From the NCBI RefSeq assembly GCF_018704065.1, contig NZ_JAGUQP010000001.1:1-64000 (forward strand): a stretch of DNA of 64,000 bases. Reading direction: 5' to 3'. The notes below the pieces were generated by a model. It was not told where the DNA came from, ran no database searches, and was given only the letters and a program-made list of their open reading frames with translations. The stretch comes from Desulfovulcanus ferrireducens (lineage in GTDB: Bacteria > Desulfobacterota > Desulfovibrionia > Desulfovibrionales > Desulfonatronovibrionaceae). This document shows, piece after piece, positions 26,452-36,018 of the stretch (positions are counted from its first letter, which is position 1; the number at the start of each line of letters is the position of its first letter). Position numbers and translations under genes: made by a program.

Positions 26452-28413
26452 GTGAACAGAAAAAAATGTCGAATTTCGAACCTCGAACTTCGAACTAAAA
26501 AAGATAGTTTAATTCAATTAACCTGGCCAGGTAAAAAAACTCATACAGCTAGCCAAGATCAAAATGAATCTTTTGACTCATCCTGGCAGGTGCGAGAACG
26601 TTTTTATCCTGCCCAAAGTTTTCCTTCCTGTGTTAGCTTAACTACTAAACCATCCATCAAAGAATCTTCCAACACCAATTGGTTTAATAAACTTTTTTGG
26701 GGAGAAAATCTTCTGCTCCTACATGCTCTGGCGGACAAATTCGCTGGAAAAATTGATTTCATTTACATTGATCCCCCCTTTGCTACCGGCTCTAACTTTT
26801 CCTTTCAAAGACCAATCGGAGAAAAGACTTATCGGGATAAACATTACCAAATCGTCGATACAGCCTATCGAGATTCCTGGGACAAGGGACTTCCTTCTTA
26901 TTTGAGTATGATCCAGGAACGCTTAAGACTAATGTACAAGCTTTTAAGTGATAGAGGGAGTCTCTATGTGCATGTAGATTATCGTGTAAGTGCTTATTTG
27001 CGCCTCATTCTGGATGAAATCTTTGGACCTGAGAATTTTGTCAATGAGGTTATCTGGTTTTATAAGACCGGTGGCATGCCTGAAAAGCTAGGCTTTGGCC
27101 GCAAGCATGACAATATTTTATTTTATGTTAAAGATAAAGCCAAGGCCACTTGGAATCCGCAGAAGGAAAAGTCTTATCTCATGCACAAATATGGTTTTGC
27201 AAATATAAAGGTTTTTAAAGATGAGCGAGGGAAATATACTCTCGTCAATTGCCGGGATGTATTTGATATTTCTGCCTTGAGAGGCAATCAGCCTGAAAGA
27301 GTTGATTATCCTACCCAGAAGCCAGAAGCCTTGTTGGAAAGAATTATAAAGGCGTCGACTAATCCAGGAGATCTGGTAGCTGATTTTTTCTGTGGATCCG
27401 GGACAACACTTTGTGTGGCGGAAAAGTTAGGACGGCGCTGGCTTGGCAGTGACCTTGGGCGATGGGCCGTTCATGTAACAAAAAAAAGGTTACTTCAGAT
27501 AGAGGGGTGTGCTCCTTTTGAGGTCTTGAGTTTTGGAAGCTTAGAGAGAAGTTTTTGGCAAAAGAACAAGTTAGCAGAAACAGAAGGGAAGAAAAAAAAC
27601 GTCGTTAATGCTCGAAAGGCAAGAGTCGATAGTCAAAGGTCAGTGAATTTTGTATCTTCAGATCTACGACAAATTTTAGATTGTCTTGGTATAGAAGAAT
27701 TTCAAGATATCTCCCAGGTAATTTCTTCATTACCATTAAGTGGAAGTTTAATGTTAGTCCCGGAAAAATATTTTGAACACTCTAAGAGCTCCTTGGAACA
27801 AGTCCGAAAAGCTTTAATATATGTGTCTGCGATCCATGAAGTAATATCTTTTAATGAGGTTAAATTACTTATAGATATCTGTAGAAGGGTCGGGGAAAGG
27901 GTTTTGCATGTTCTGGCCTGGGAGTGGACTAACGATGTTTTTTTATCCAGAGATTGCGCCGTGAAGAAGAAAGTGGAACTCTATTTAAGAACCATTCCCA
28001 GGGAAATCATGGAAAATGCGGCTTTGAAAAATAAGGATATCCATTTTTATGAGTTGCCAGTTGTTGATGTTCGGGTGGTTAAGAAAAGCGATATGAGTAT
28101 TGAACTTGAATTAAAAAATTTCTTTTATCCGCATCCAGAATTAATTCCTGAAGCTATAAAAACGAAAATAGAAAAATGGTCTGATTATATAGATTATTGG
28201 GCAGTGAGCCTGGATTATAAGCAGGAGACATTTTTTCCCTTCTGGGCAGGGTTTAGGACCCGGAATGAGCGTAGGTTACCTTTGATTACTCAGCCGTGTA
28301 CACTTAAGGACGCCCATGCCTATAATGTTCGAGTGAAGGTGGTGGATATTTTTGGTCAGGAAACAGAGTTTTTTTGCCCGAACCCCGATGTCCACCCTGT
28401 TGAAAACTGCTAG
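26452..28413 (+). CDS. Site-specific DNA methyltransferase (beta class), apparently orphan
   Basis: A 653-aa protein with the amino-methyltransferase motif DPPF (107-110), in IDFIYIDPPFATGSNF, placed before the AdoMet motif DFFCGSGT (about 311-318). That order defines the beta class of N4-cytosine/N6-adenine methylases, as in type III Mod. The C-terminal half (about 370-653) is unlike the core and may recognise DNA or oligomerise. No restriction gene is adjacent: the next gene is rtcA on the other strand. The start is uncertain: GTG at 26452 lacks a ribosome site and the first about 20 codons (repetitive TTCGAAC) may be non-coding; conserved sequence begins near LTWPGKK (23-29). Confidence 0.82.
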   Translation: MNRKKCRISNLELRTKKDSLIQLTWPGKKTHTASQDQNESFDSSWQVRERFYPAQSFPSCVSLTTKPSIKESSNTNWFNKLFWGENLLLLHALADKFAGKIDFIYIDPPFATGSNFSFQRPIGEKTYRDKHYQIVDTAYRDSWDKGLPSYLSMIQERLRLMYKLLSDRGSLYVHVDYRVSAYLRLILDEIFGPENFVNEVIWFYKTGGMPEKLGFGRKHDNILFYVKDKAKATWNPQKEKSYLMHKYGFANIKVFKDERGKYTLVNCRDVFDISALRGNQPERVDYPTQKPEALLERIIKASTNPGDLVADFFCGSGTTLCVAEKLGRRWLGSDLGRWAVHVTKKRLLQIEGCAPFEVLSFGSLERSFWQKNKLAETEGKKKNVVNARKARVDSQRSVNFVSSDLRQILDCLGIEEFQDISQVISSLPLSGSLMLVPEKYFEHSKSSLEQVRKALIYVSAIHEVISFNEVKLLIDICRRVGERVLHVLAWEWTNDVFLSRDCAVKKKVELYLRTIPREIMENAALKNKDIHFYELPVVDVRVVKKSDMSIELELKNFFYPHPELIPEAIKTKIEKWSDYIDYWAVSLDYKQETFFPFWAGFRTRNERRLPLITQPCTLKDAHAYNVRVKVVDIFGQETEFFCPNPDVHPVENC

Positions 28414-28443
28414 GGGCAGCACTACAATGCGGGATTCAACAGG
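28396..28443 (+). repeat. Inverted repeat at the methyltransferase/rtcA junction
   Basis: CCTGTTGAA (28396-28404) is repeated inverted as TTCAACAGG (28435-28443). It straddles the end of the methyltransferase gene and the convergent end of rtcA. It may be a bidirectional terminator or a junction mark. Confidence 0.4.
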
Positions 28444-28451
28444 CCAGAGTG

Positions 28452-29513
28452 TTATGTTGCTATTAATGTGATTTGCTGACCGTGGCCGATACCCTGCACA
28501 CTGACTTCGCCTGTGTTCGAGTCAAGGTGAAAATGCACGGGTAAAAACTGCTCAACGACCCGGATATTGGTCTCCAGGTGGCTGGTGAACTTTTCAGTAA
28601 TAATACATGAGTTTCCCTTGGCCAAGGCCATATAGGGGATAAGTTGGTCGGCAAGATGCGAATCAACAGTAGCTGGACTTGACTTAAAATCAAACCAGTC
28701 TTGACAGACCTCATCGGCTACCTGTTCGACCGGTTTACCCCTGCGTCCCAGAGCGCTGAAACCGGCAATGGTTCGCTCAAAAATAGCGTATAAGAACACT
28801 ATTACACCGGGACCGGTTGATTGCGCTGTCACGATCCGGGTTTCAACCTTGCAGTCCTCGCCCGACAGTCTTTCAGCGACATGCGTTGCCGCTCTTTCGG
28901 CAATATGCATCGGTAGTTCTGTCAAGCCCACCGTCAAATGCAGTCCCAATAATCGGCCTCGCCGGCGTAACTCAACAGGGTGCAAGCAGGCGCAGGGGTC
29001 GATTTTGGCTGTGATCTCTCCGCATCCTTTCGGGTACCAGCCCCAGCGAAGCAAAGAGAGCTCCACATGGCCTTCCATCTTTTTTAGAGCAGGCAGGAAA
29101 ACACTTTCCAGGTAATGGAACGGTGGGCTGAAAGGAACATGTGTGCCGCCGGTAATGTTCACTTCTGAGGGCGTGGAGGCAAAGAGTAAGGGTAGCAAGA
29201 CAGCGGCCAGCACCAGCCCGGTGGAGCCGGCCGTTCTTATCTTGAAACGGTAGTTTCCGCCTTTTATGGTCTGCGGCGCAAAATACAGGCGGGTTGAATT
29301 TTCATGGGCATCCCTTAGCTCGCCCCCGGTGATGGCGGTTAGGGCCTGTACCGCCACCAAGTGCTGAGGGCGTAGCCCTGGTTTTCTTCGATTCGCCCGT
29401 ATATTATAGATTTCTACCGGTTGCCGCAGCAAGGCGGCTAAGGCAAGGGATGTACGCAGGATCTGGCCGCCTCCTTCGCCCCGGCTTCCGTCTATGCGGA
29501 GAGTCTTGACCAT
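28452..29513 (-). CDS. rtcA: RNA 3'-terminal phosphate cyclase
   Basis: Converts RNA 3'-phosphate to a 2',3'-cyclic phosphate through an adenylylated enzyme, for RNA repair or decay. The signature RGEGGGQILRTSLALA starts at residue 11. The catalytic His equivalent is His312 in the SHLETNI motif. The length of 353 aa is normal. The ATG follows no strong ribosome site. No rtcB or rtcR gene is nearby. The GC content of rtcA and the next gene is visibly higher than that of flanking genes, which suggests recent acquisition. Confidence 0.95.
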   Translation of the reverse strand: MVKTLRIDGSRGEGGGQILRTSLALAALLRQPVEIYNIRANRRKPGLRPQHLVAVQALTAITGGELRDAHENSTRLYFAPQTIKGGNYRFKIRTAGSTGLVLAAVLLPLLFASTPSEVNITGGTHVPFSPPFHYLESVFLPALKKMEGHVELSLLRWGWYPKGCGEITAKIDPCACLHPVELRRRGRLLGLHLTVGLTELPMHIAERAATHVAERLSGEDCKVETRIVTAQSTGPGVIVFLYAIFERTIAGFSALGRRGKPVEQVADEVCQDWFDFKSSPATVDSHLADQLIPYMALAKGNSCIITEKFTSHLETNIRVVEQFLPVHFHLDSNTGEVSVQGIGHGQQITLIAT

Positions 29514-29547
29514 ATTTTGTTATTTATGCCCGGACCCTACCTTCAGG

Positions 29548-29997
29548 CTAGGCTCTGGCCTCTCGTTCCCGCTTTTGGCCGCGAAGGTGTACCATGCAGA
29601 GCGAGCTTAGTTCCTCGGACAGCAATTCAAGTAAATCATCTGCTGTTATGATGCCTTCCAGACCGCCTTCTTCATTGACTATCGGCATCCGGCGGACTCC
29701 TTTGGCGCGCATGCGCTGCAACATCGTCCATATGCCATCTTGCTCTTTGGCCACCAGTAGTTCGCGAGACATTATGTCGTCCGCTGTGATGGAGTCGACC
29801 TGCTTTCCCTTGGCAATAACCTCCATCACGATGTCGCGGTCAGTGACGATACCGATCGGTTCCGAAAATCCGTTCTTTGATTCGACGATCACGACGTCAC
29901 CTACGTGGTATTGCCGCATGAGTTGCGCCAGTCCAGTAATGCTGGTTTCTTTGTTTGCGATCACTACTTCACGGTTGCAGAATTCTTTGACAGCCAT
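29548..29997 (-). CDS. CBS-domain-pair protein
   Basis: Two tandem CBS domains in 149 aa (about 12-65 and 75-130) that probably sense adenine nucleotides. Recognisable blocks are VGDVVIVE…GIVTDRDIVMEV and GVRRMPIVNEEGGLEGIITADDLLELL. I chose the ATG at 29997 because AGGAGG lies 5 nt upstream and CBS sequence begins right there; an upstream extension to 30168 adds 57 residues without CBS character. It is followed 34 nt later by rtcA on the same strand, so the two probably form an operon. High GC like rtcA. Function of this stand-alone protein is unknown. Confidence 0.85.
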   Translation of the reverse strand: MAVKEFCNREVVIANKETSITGLAQLMRQYHVGDVVIVESKNGFSEPIGIVTDRDIVMEVIAKGKQVDSITADDIMSRELLVAKEQDGIWTMLQRMRAKGVRRMPIVNEEGGLEGIITADDLLELLSEELSSLCMVHLRGQKREREARA

Positions 29998-30285
29998 AAG
30001 AACCTCCTGTTTGTTGTCTTCTCTGTTGGAAAATGGAAAATGCGCGGCAATACGTTCTTTTCCTTCTTCTCCAATTTCATGTTGATCATGCCTCAGAATT
30101 AGTGTTCTAACCTTGTTTTCATGGAGTTTGGAAGTTTTTTGGGAAAGACAAGAATTTAATGCGCCCACGGCAAATTCGGAATTTAACTCATGTTTTTTTC
30201 ACGAAGTTTTCATGGTTTTCCCGTTTATTTCAATCAACATAAAAATCCTCCAGTTTATTAAATATAGTCATCATTGCGTTAGGGT
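29998..30285. other. Intergenic region upstream of the CBS gene
   Basis: About 290 bp, AT-rich. The minus strand remains open up to 30168 in the CBS frame but lacks domain similarity. No RNA gene or repeat was found here. Confidence 0.4.
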
Positions 30286-30404
30286 TCAAGGCCTGGAAAT
30301 AAAATACTTTACGCCTTTTTCAAATTTCTTCATAATGTTTTTTAGATTTCTGATCTCTAAAGTATGTTTACCCAAACGATAGAGTTGCAGATAATTTGAA
30401 TAAC
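30286..30404 (-). pseudogene. Possible remnant coding segment
   Basis: Read on the minus strand from about 30404 down to a TGA at 30286-30288, about 38 codons give protein-like sequence (YSNYLQLYRLGKHTLEIRN, then LKNIMKKFEKGVKYFISRP). It has no start codon and is cut at its upstream side by repeat copy B. The family is not recognised. It may be the 3' end of a gene disrupted by the repeat, or chance. Confidence 0.3.
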
Positions 30405-30704
30405 TCAACTTCTGAGTTAATTTGCGAGCGCATTTTCTTCAATGCTAACAAAGAGTTGGACACATCTAAGGCTTGCTTGCGGGCTGTGCATAATGGGGTT
30501 AGTCAATAGAATGTTACTTAATGCCTTTTCTGTTGTTATGATGGGTTTCGAAAGTTCGATGGAATAACCTCCCTATGCACAGCACTTCCGCAATCTTCGC
30601 CAAGATGTGTTTGTTACCCAACCCGTTTGTAATGCATTTCAGAAAATGCACTCTTCAATTGTGTAGTAATTTGAGGATGTTAATCATGTCAGAAAGTTGA
30701 GTTA
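30401..30704 (-). repeat. Interspersed structured repeat, copy B
   Basis: In reverse orientation to copy A. Its ends are TAACTCAACTTCTGA (30401-30415) and TCAGAAAGTTGAGTTA (30689-30704), which are complementary but different in sequence from copy A ends. The core matches copy A: TTTCTGAAATGCATTACAAA and GGTTGGGTAAC on the minus strand, and TTAGATGTGTCCAA. The inner stem pairs 30475-30491 with 30575-30595, again with different bases from copy A but conserved pairing. It lies between the CBS/rtcA pair and copA. Confidence 0.75.
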
Positions 30705-30765
30705 AATAAGATTCTTTAAGGAACGACAACTAAATGAACACTTTCATAATACTCAGGATGATGTC

Positions 30766-33234
30766 ATGGCAAATGTAAAAAAGGTTTTTCAGGTTAAAGG
30801 GATGAGCTGTGCGGCATGTGTAGCTCGGGTGGAAAGGGCTGTGCGCAATCTGGATGGGGTTGAAGATGTCAGTGTCAACCTGGCTACTGGTAAGATGTAT
30901 GTTGAGCTTGTCGATGAAGGGGCAGGGCAAAAAATTAAAGAGGTCGTGCGGAAAGCCGGATTTGACTTGGAGGAAGCTAGCTTACAAAAGGTTCGTTTAC
31001 GAATCAAAGGTATGACCTGTGCTGCCTGTGTAGGCCGGGTGGAAAGGGCTTTACAAAAAGTTGAGGGTGTCAAGGCCGCGAATGTAAATTTAGCTTCGGA
31101 ACTAGCGCACATTGAGTATGATCCTGAGCTTGTTAATGTTGTAGATTTAATCAAGAACGTAGAAAATGCAGGTTATGCCGCAGAACTTTATTCACCTGAA
31201 AAAAGACAAGATGTTGATGCAGAAAAGAGCAAATTGATCCGGATGCGCAAGAAGGTAATCGTGGCTATTTGTTTTGCCCTGCCACTGCTTGTTATTTCTA
31301 TGGGCGAAATGGTGGGACTCACTTTACCTTCTTTTTTAAGCCCTGATCAAAATCCACTAAACTTTGCCTTGGTCCAATTTTTCTTGACTCTACCTATACT
31401 CTGGTCCGGAAGAAATTTTTACCTGCATGGTTTCCCCAATTTATACCGTCTGGCTCCTAATATGGACTCGTTGATTGCCGTGGGTACTGGCGCTGCTTTT
31501 CTCTATAGTACATGGAATTTATTGGAAATCATGTTTGGCCATTCTCCGTATATTAAAGCTAAGGATCTTTATTTCGAGTCTGCAGCAGTGATAATTGCTC
31601 TGGTTTCTTTAGGGAAATTTTTGGAAGCCAGGGCTAAGGTCAAAACATCAGATGCCATCCGCCAGCTGATAAAACTTCGTCCGGACAAAACCACTTTGGT
31701 AAAAGGAGATGAGTTTACAGAAGTCCCGGTGGACATGGTTCAAAAAGGGGATGTTTTGCTGGTTAGACCGGGCGAAAGAATACCGGTCGATGGCATAGTC
31801 ATCAAAGGCGAATCTTTCGTGGATGAATCAATGCTCACAGGCGAGAGTCTGCCGAGGGCCAAGAATATCGGGGATAAAGTTTTTGCCGGTACTCTAAATA
31901 CAACTGGCTCGATTCAGTTTAGGGCTGAAAACGTGGGCAAGGATACTGCTTTGGCGAGGATCATTACCCTGATTGAAGAGGCGCAAGGATCAAAAGCTCC
32001 CATCGCTAATCTGGCCGACAGTGTAAGTCGTTATTTTGTGCCGGTGGTCATGGGAATTGCTCTTGTCTCTGGTGTGAGCTGGTATTTAGCCGGGGCTGAG
32101 TTTAGTTTTGCACTGAGAATTTTTGTTGCTGTTATGGTCATCGCCTGCCCTTGTGCTCTTGGTCTGGCTACGCCCACGGCTATAATGGTCGCTACGGGGC
32201 GTGGTGCAAGGTTGGGAGTACTCATTAAAGGGGGTGAAACCCTTGAAAAGGCCAAGGATGTCCAAGTTATTGTCTTTGATAAAACAGGGACACTAACAAA
32301 AGGTAAACCCGAGCTGACAGATCTGCATATTCTTGACCAGGAAATGGACCGGGAGAACACTCTGTCCCTTTTGGGCGGGGTGGAAAACGAGTCCGAGCAT
32401 CCCTTGGCCAAGGCTGTTGTCAATGGCTTAAAAACGCAAGTTGATGAGTTTATTTATCCTGATGAATTTAAATCCATACCAGGCAAGGGTATTTGGGCTA
32501 AAAAAGATGCTGGTATTATTTTAGTGGGCTCACTTTCCTTAATGCAGGAGAATTTGGTTTCAGGGCTGGATGAACCTCAGATAAAATTACTAATAGACAA
32601 GTTAAGTGGGCAAGGAAAGAGCTTACTGTTTATGGCCGTAGACGGGAAAGCAGTTCTGGTCATGGGATTGGCTGACAAATTAAAGCCAGAAGCGCCTGAA
32701 GTTGTGCGCAAACTTAAATCCATGGGCATTAAAATAATTATGATTACAGGAGATAACTGGAACACGGCCAAGGCTATTGCCGGTCAGGCCGGAATTGAAG
32801 AAATAATGGCCCAGGTTTTGCCAGAGTACAAAGCTTTAAAAATCGAAGAACTACAAAGACAGGGTTTTCAGGTGGCTATGGTTGGTGACGGTATAAATGA
32901 TGCCCCGGCCTTAGCCAAGGCGGATATTGGCATATCTATGGGTACGGGTATTGATGTGGCTGTAGAGTCAGCAGATATAGTACTCATGCATGGACATTTG
33001 AGAGGAGTGGTTACCGCTATTGAGCTGAGCAGGGCTACGGTTAAAAATATAAAACAGAATTTGTTCTGGGCCTTTTTTTACAATGTCTTGGGTATTCCTA
33101 TAGCAGCAGGTTTACTCAAGGTTTTTGGTGGCCCGGTTTTAAATCCCATGATAGCCGGAGCGGCCATGGCCATGAGCTCGGTTTCTGTTGTTTCCAATGC
33201 TTTAAGGCTTAAGCGTTTCAAGCCAAGGATATGA
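30766..33234 (+). CDS. copA: Copper-translocating P-type ATPase (CopA)
   Basis: Inner-membrane P1B ATPase that exports Cu(I). Two N-terminal HMA metal-binding domains carry [11 protein letters not shown] (Cys15/18) and [11 protein letters not shown] (Cys85/88). The transmembrane metal site CPC is near 461-463 ([13 protein letters not shown]). The phosphorylation site is DKTGT at 505-509, with the hinge [10 protein letters not shown] near 707. About eight membrane segments. 822 aa is typical. The ATG lacks a strong ribosome site. It lies alone; a hairpin between it and convergent uppP probably terminates both. Confidence 0.95.
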   Translation: MANVKKVFQVKGMSCAACVARVERAVRNLDGVEDVSVNLATGKMYVELVDEGAGQKIKEVVRKAGFDLEEASLQKVRLRIKGMTCAACVGRVERALQKVEGVKAANVNLASELAHIEYDPELVNVVDLIKNVENAGYAAELYSPEKRQDVDAEKSKLIRMRKKVIVAICFALPLLVISMGEMVGLTLPSFLSPDQNPLNFALVQFFLTLPILWSGRNFYLHGFPNLYRLAPNMDSLIAVGTGAAFLYSTWNLLEIMFGHSPYIKAKDLYFESAAVIIALVSLGKFLEARAKVKTSDAIRQLIKLRPDKTTLVKGDEFTEVPVDMVQKGDVLLVRPGERIPVDGIVIKGESFVDESMLTGESLPRAKNIGDKVFAGTLNTTGSIQFRAENVGKDTALARIITLIEEAQGSKAPIANLADSVSRYFVPVVMGIALVSGVSWYLAGAEFSFALRIFVAVMVIACPCALGLATPTAIMVATGRGARLGVLIKGGETLEKAKDVQVIVFDKTGTLTKGKPELTDLHILDQEMDRENTLSLLGGVENESEHPLAKAVVNGLKTQVDEFIYPDEFKSIPGKGIWAKKDAGIILVGSLSLMQENLVSGLDEPQIKLLIDKLSGQGKSLLFMAVDGKAVLVMGLADKLKPEAPEVVRKLKSMGIKIIMITGDNWNTAKAIAGQAGIEEIMAQVLPEYKALKIEELQRQGFQVAMVGDGINDAPALAKADIGISMGTGIDVAVESADIVLMHGHLRGVVTAIELSRATVKNIKQNLFWAFFYNVLGIPIAAGLLKVFGGPVLNPMIAGAAMAMSSVSVVSNALRLKRFKPRI

Positions 33235-33311
33235 GATTGAGAGAAGCTGGTTGGGAAGATGGTAAAGGTGAGACGAGCGAGACGGATTGTAATATGCTGT
33301 AAATGTTCTGG

Positions 33312-33339
33312 TAGGGGCGAACCTTTGTGTTCGCCCCGG
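33312..33339. repeat. Palindromic GGGGCGAA repeat (terminator-like)
   Basis: GGGGCGAA (33314-33321) and TTCGCCCC (33330-33337) with an 8-nt loop, between convergent copA and uppP. Related hairpins starting with AGGGGC occur at 47468 and 62288. Confidence 0.6.
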
Positions 33340-33392
33340 AAATTAATGGCCGGATGAAAAGGAGCTTAAGGAAGGTGTGAAGATGGGAAAAA

Positions 33393-34190
33393 TTAATGAC
33401 TCCAAAAAAGCAGAATCAGTGGAGCCAGGCACAAGCGGTAATATGCAAAAGGTTTTAGGGTAACTTTACCTAAAAGGTGAATAAAAAATTTTACTGCTGC
33501 CCAGGCAGACAAAAAAGAAACTACAAAACCTACTGCCAGAATCTGAATATCTGAGCTGTTTAAATTGTCCCAGCTTTTTAACAGGTCAAAGCCGGTGGCC
33601 GCGAACATAATGGGCACCGCGGCAATAAATGAGTATTCAGCAGCAAGCTTGCGTTTTGCGCCTAAAATCATTCCTCCCATAATTGTTGAGGCGGACCTGG
33701 AAAATCCAGGCCACAGGGCCAGGCATTGAAACAGGCCAATGCCCAAGGCAGTCATCGGAGTCAACTCATCAAGATGAAAGTATTTTTTTCTCCTGTTGAA
33801 TTTTTCTACTAAAATAATGGCTACAGCCCCGATCCCTAAAGCCCAAGCCACAGTAATGGGATTGAACAAATAGGTCTTGATTTGTTTATGGACCAGAAGC
33901 CCAAGGATTGAGGCTGGAAGAGATGTGAGAAATAAAAGCCACAGGCCATAAATGCCGGTAAATTTTTTCTGTTTGTCTGGCTTAACCAATCCCCAAAAGA
34001 TTGGCCAGTAAAGGACCACTACGGCCAAAATTGCTCCCAGTTGAATGACAACTTCAAACGTTTCAGCCTTTTCACCGGTAAAAGAGAGTAAATGGCCGGT
34101 AATAATCAAGTGGCCGGTCGATGAGACTGGAAGGAATTCGGTTAGGCCTTCAACAACACCTAAGATAATAGCTGTTATGATTTCATGCAT
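33393..34190 (-). CDS. uppP: Undecaprenyl-diphosphatase (UppP/BacA)
   Basis: Integral membrane enzyme that dephosphorylates undecaprenyl pyrophosphate so that the lipid carrier for peptidoglycan is recycled. Signature blocks: VEGLTEFLPVSSTGHLII near the N-terminus and FQCLALWPGFSRSASTI in the middle, both typical of the active site. Seven to eight membrane segments in 265 aa. I chose the ATG at 34190, since an upstream TTG at 34208 would overlap the end of the ABC ATPase gene and adds unrelated residues. It is 14 nt downstream of that gene, so it may be transcribed from the ABC operon. Confidence 0.95.
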   Translation of the reverse strand: MHEIITAIILGVVEGLTEFLPVSSTGHLIITGHLLSFTGEKAETFEVVIQLGAILAVVVLYWPIFWGLVKPDKQKKFTGIYGLWLLFLTSLPASILGLLVHKQIKTYLFNPITVAWALGIGAVAIILVEKFNRRKKYFHLDELTPMTALGIGLFQCLALWPGFSRSASTIMGGMILGAKRKLAAEYSFIAAVPIMFAATGFDLLKSWDNLNSSDIQILAVGFVVSFLSAWAAVKFFIHLLGKVTLKPFAYYRLCLAPLILLFWSH

Positions 34191-34204
34191 GACAAAGTTA
34201 AACC

Positions 34205-34972
34205 TCAATCAAGAATTTTTTCCAAAAAAGAGCGGATACGTTCGTTATTTAGTTGATCCAGGAAGAATTCGTCTGCTGTACCCTGAGCAATAAATTCACC
34301 GTGCTCCATAAATATAACTCGGTCGGCCATTTCTCGGGCAAAGCCCATTTGATGGGTAACAATGATCATGGTCATTCCGTCTTTGGCCAATGAACGGATG
34401 GCCTCGAAGACTTCGCCGACCAATTCTGGATCCAAGGCCGAAGTTGGTTCATCAAAAAGCATGAGTTTGGGACGCATGGCCAAAGCCCTGGCAATGGCAA
34501 CCCTCTGTTTTTGTCCACCGGAAAGGCGGGCCGGATAAACATCTTTTTTATCAATAAGCCCGACTTTCTGGAGCATGTCCATGGCGATTTCCCTGGCCTC
34601 AGATTTAGTCTTTTTCTGAACGGTAAATGGGCCTTCCATGACATTTTCTAGTACAGTCATATGTGGGAAAAGATGGAAATGTTGAAAAACCATGCCGATT
34701 TCTGAACGCAGGGCACAGATATTTTTGGGTTTGTCTAGAACCCGTCGTCCCCTTTTGTATACATAGCCAACTTCCTTGCCTTCAAAAAATATTTGCCCTT
34801 CGTCTATCTCTTCCAAAAAATTAATGGCTCTAAGTAAAGTTGACTTGCCTGATCCAGAGGGACCAATAATGGCAACTTTTTCCCCTTTGCGGATTGTTAA
34901 ACTCACATTATTTATGGCTACAAGTTTGCCGTAAGTTTTACGAATATTTTTTAACTCAATTAGATGGTGCAT
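34205..34972 (-). CDS. Polar amino-acid ABC transporter ATPase (GlnQ/HisP type)
   Basis: Cytoplasmic ATP-binding subunit, 255 aa. Walker [10 protein letters not shown] (about 37-45), Q-loop VFQHFHLFPHMTV, signature LSGGQKQR, Walker [14 protein letters not shown] and switch His in IVTHQMGFARE. These features and length fit the PAAT (polar amino acid) family. Gene order on the minus strand is binding protein, permease, ATPase, uppP. It follows the permease by 2 nt. The substrate is a polar or basic amino acid but cannot be fixed. Confidence 0.92.
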   Translation of the reverse strand: MHHLIELKNIRKTYGKLVAINNVSLTIRKGEKVAIIGPSGSGKSTLLRAINFLEEIDEGQIFFEGKEVGYVYKRGRRVLDKPKNICALRSEIGMVFQHFHLFPHMTVLENVMEGPFTVQKKTKSEAREIAMDMLQKVGLIDKKDVYPARLSGGQKQRVAIARALAMRPKLMLFDEPTSALDPELVGEVFEAIRSLAKDGMTMIIVTHQMGFAREMADRVIFMEHGEFIAQGTADEFFLDQLNNERIRSFLEKILD

Positions 34973-34974
34973 AG

Positions 34975-36018
34975 CTATCTATTCTCATATGCTCCGACTT
35001 TTTTCTCAATTTTTTCAAAGGTTATTGTGAAAATAGAGGTAAGGAAGAGATAAATAATCGCTGCAAGAATAAGGACACTCACATTGAAATAGGTATTGAA
35101 TAATTGGTCCGCAGCCCGCATGAGTTCCACCATGGCAATTGTTGAGACTAGTGCTGTATCCTTGATCAAGGCGATAAACTCATTGCCGATTGGGGGCATA
35201 AGCCTTTTGTAAGTTTGAGGGATGATGACCCTGCGCATGGCTTGAGCATAGGTCATCCCCAGAGCTTTAGCGGCTTCCATTTGTCCGGGCTCGATACTTT
35301 GGATTCCTCCGCGGATAATTTCAGCAAGATAAGCAGAATAATTTAAGCCGAGACCTAAAAAGGCAGCGGTGATTGGTTTGAAGGTGATGCCCAATGCTGG
35401 TAACCCGTAATAGATAAAAAATAGTTGTAATAGCAATGGCGTGCCTCTAAATATCCAGATGAAAAACCAGCACAGGGCCGAGATGGGTAAAAACCGACTT
35501 ATCCTGCCCAGTGCGACAATTAATCCGCCAAGAGGAGAGACAAGCATGGTAAATATGACCAGGGTCAAAGTCATTAAGCATCCTTTAAGCAGGGCGGGCA
35601 AAAAACGAACGCAGTCAGTAAGAAATTGGACGTAGGCTGGTTTTTGCAACCTTTTTATGGAGTCAAGAAAGTTTTGCGCTTCTGTATTTTGTGGATAAAT
35701 GCGCAAGATTTCCTCGCACATTTTTTGGGCCTGGTCATACTTTTTTTGCCCATAATATAAGCGAGCCAAAGTCATTCTACTTTTAACGAATGTGCCGTCG
35801 TCTTTGGAAATATTTTCAGGTTCTGGAATGGCGAGGAAAAGCTCTTCAGCCTTTTTTAAGTCTCCCAGGGCCAAGGCGTTTTGGGCCTGAGTAAATAACT
35901 GGCTGTTAGTCGCGGCAAAGACAAGGTTGATTTTGAGAAAAAATAAGCAAAGCAGGGCTAAAACCAGGGCCCTGCTTTGCAATTTATGAGTTTTTTTGTT
36001 CGACAAACTATAATCCAT
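34975..36018 (-). CDS. Amino-acid ABC permease with an N-terminal TPR-like domain
   Basis: 347 aa. A signal/anchor segment (about 17-35) precedes about 85 residues with helical TPR character (ALALGDLKKAEELFLAIPEP … ARLYYGQKKYDQAQKMCEEI). A HisM/GlnP-type permease domain then starts near 130, with about five membrane segments and the EAA loop (EAAKALGMTYAQAMRRVIIPQ). The TPR region should lie in the periplasm. Such an N-terminal addition is unusual, because HisM-type permeases usually start with the membrane domain. I chose the ATG at 36018, which overlaps the binding-protein stop; an ATG two codons upstream (36024) is equally possible. Confidence 0.88.
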   Translation of the reverse strand: MDYSLSNKKTHKLQSRALVLALLCLFFLKINLVFAATNSQLFTQAQNALALGDLKKAEELFLAIPEPENISKDDGTFVKSRMTLARLYYGQKKYDQAQKMCEEILRIYPQNTEAQNFLDSIKRLQKPAYVQFLTDCVRFLPALLKGCLMTLTLVIFTMLVSPLGGLIVALGRISRFLPISALCWFFIWIFRGTPLLLQLFFIYYGLPALGITFKPITAAFLGLGLNYSAYLAEIIRGGIQSIEPGQMEAAKALGMTYAQAMRRVIIPQTYKRLMPPIGNEFIALIKDTALVSTIAMVELMRAADQLFNTYFNVSVLILAAIIYLFLTSIFTITFEKIEKKVGAYENR

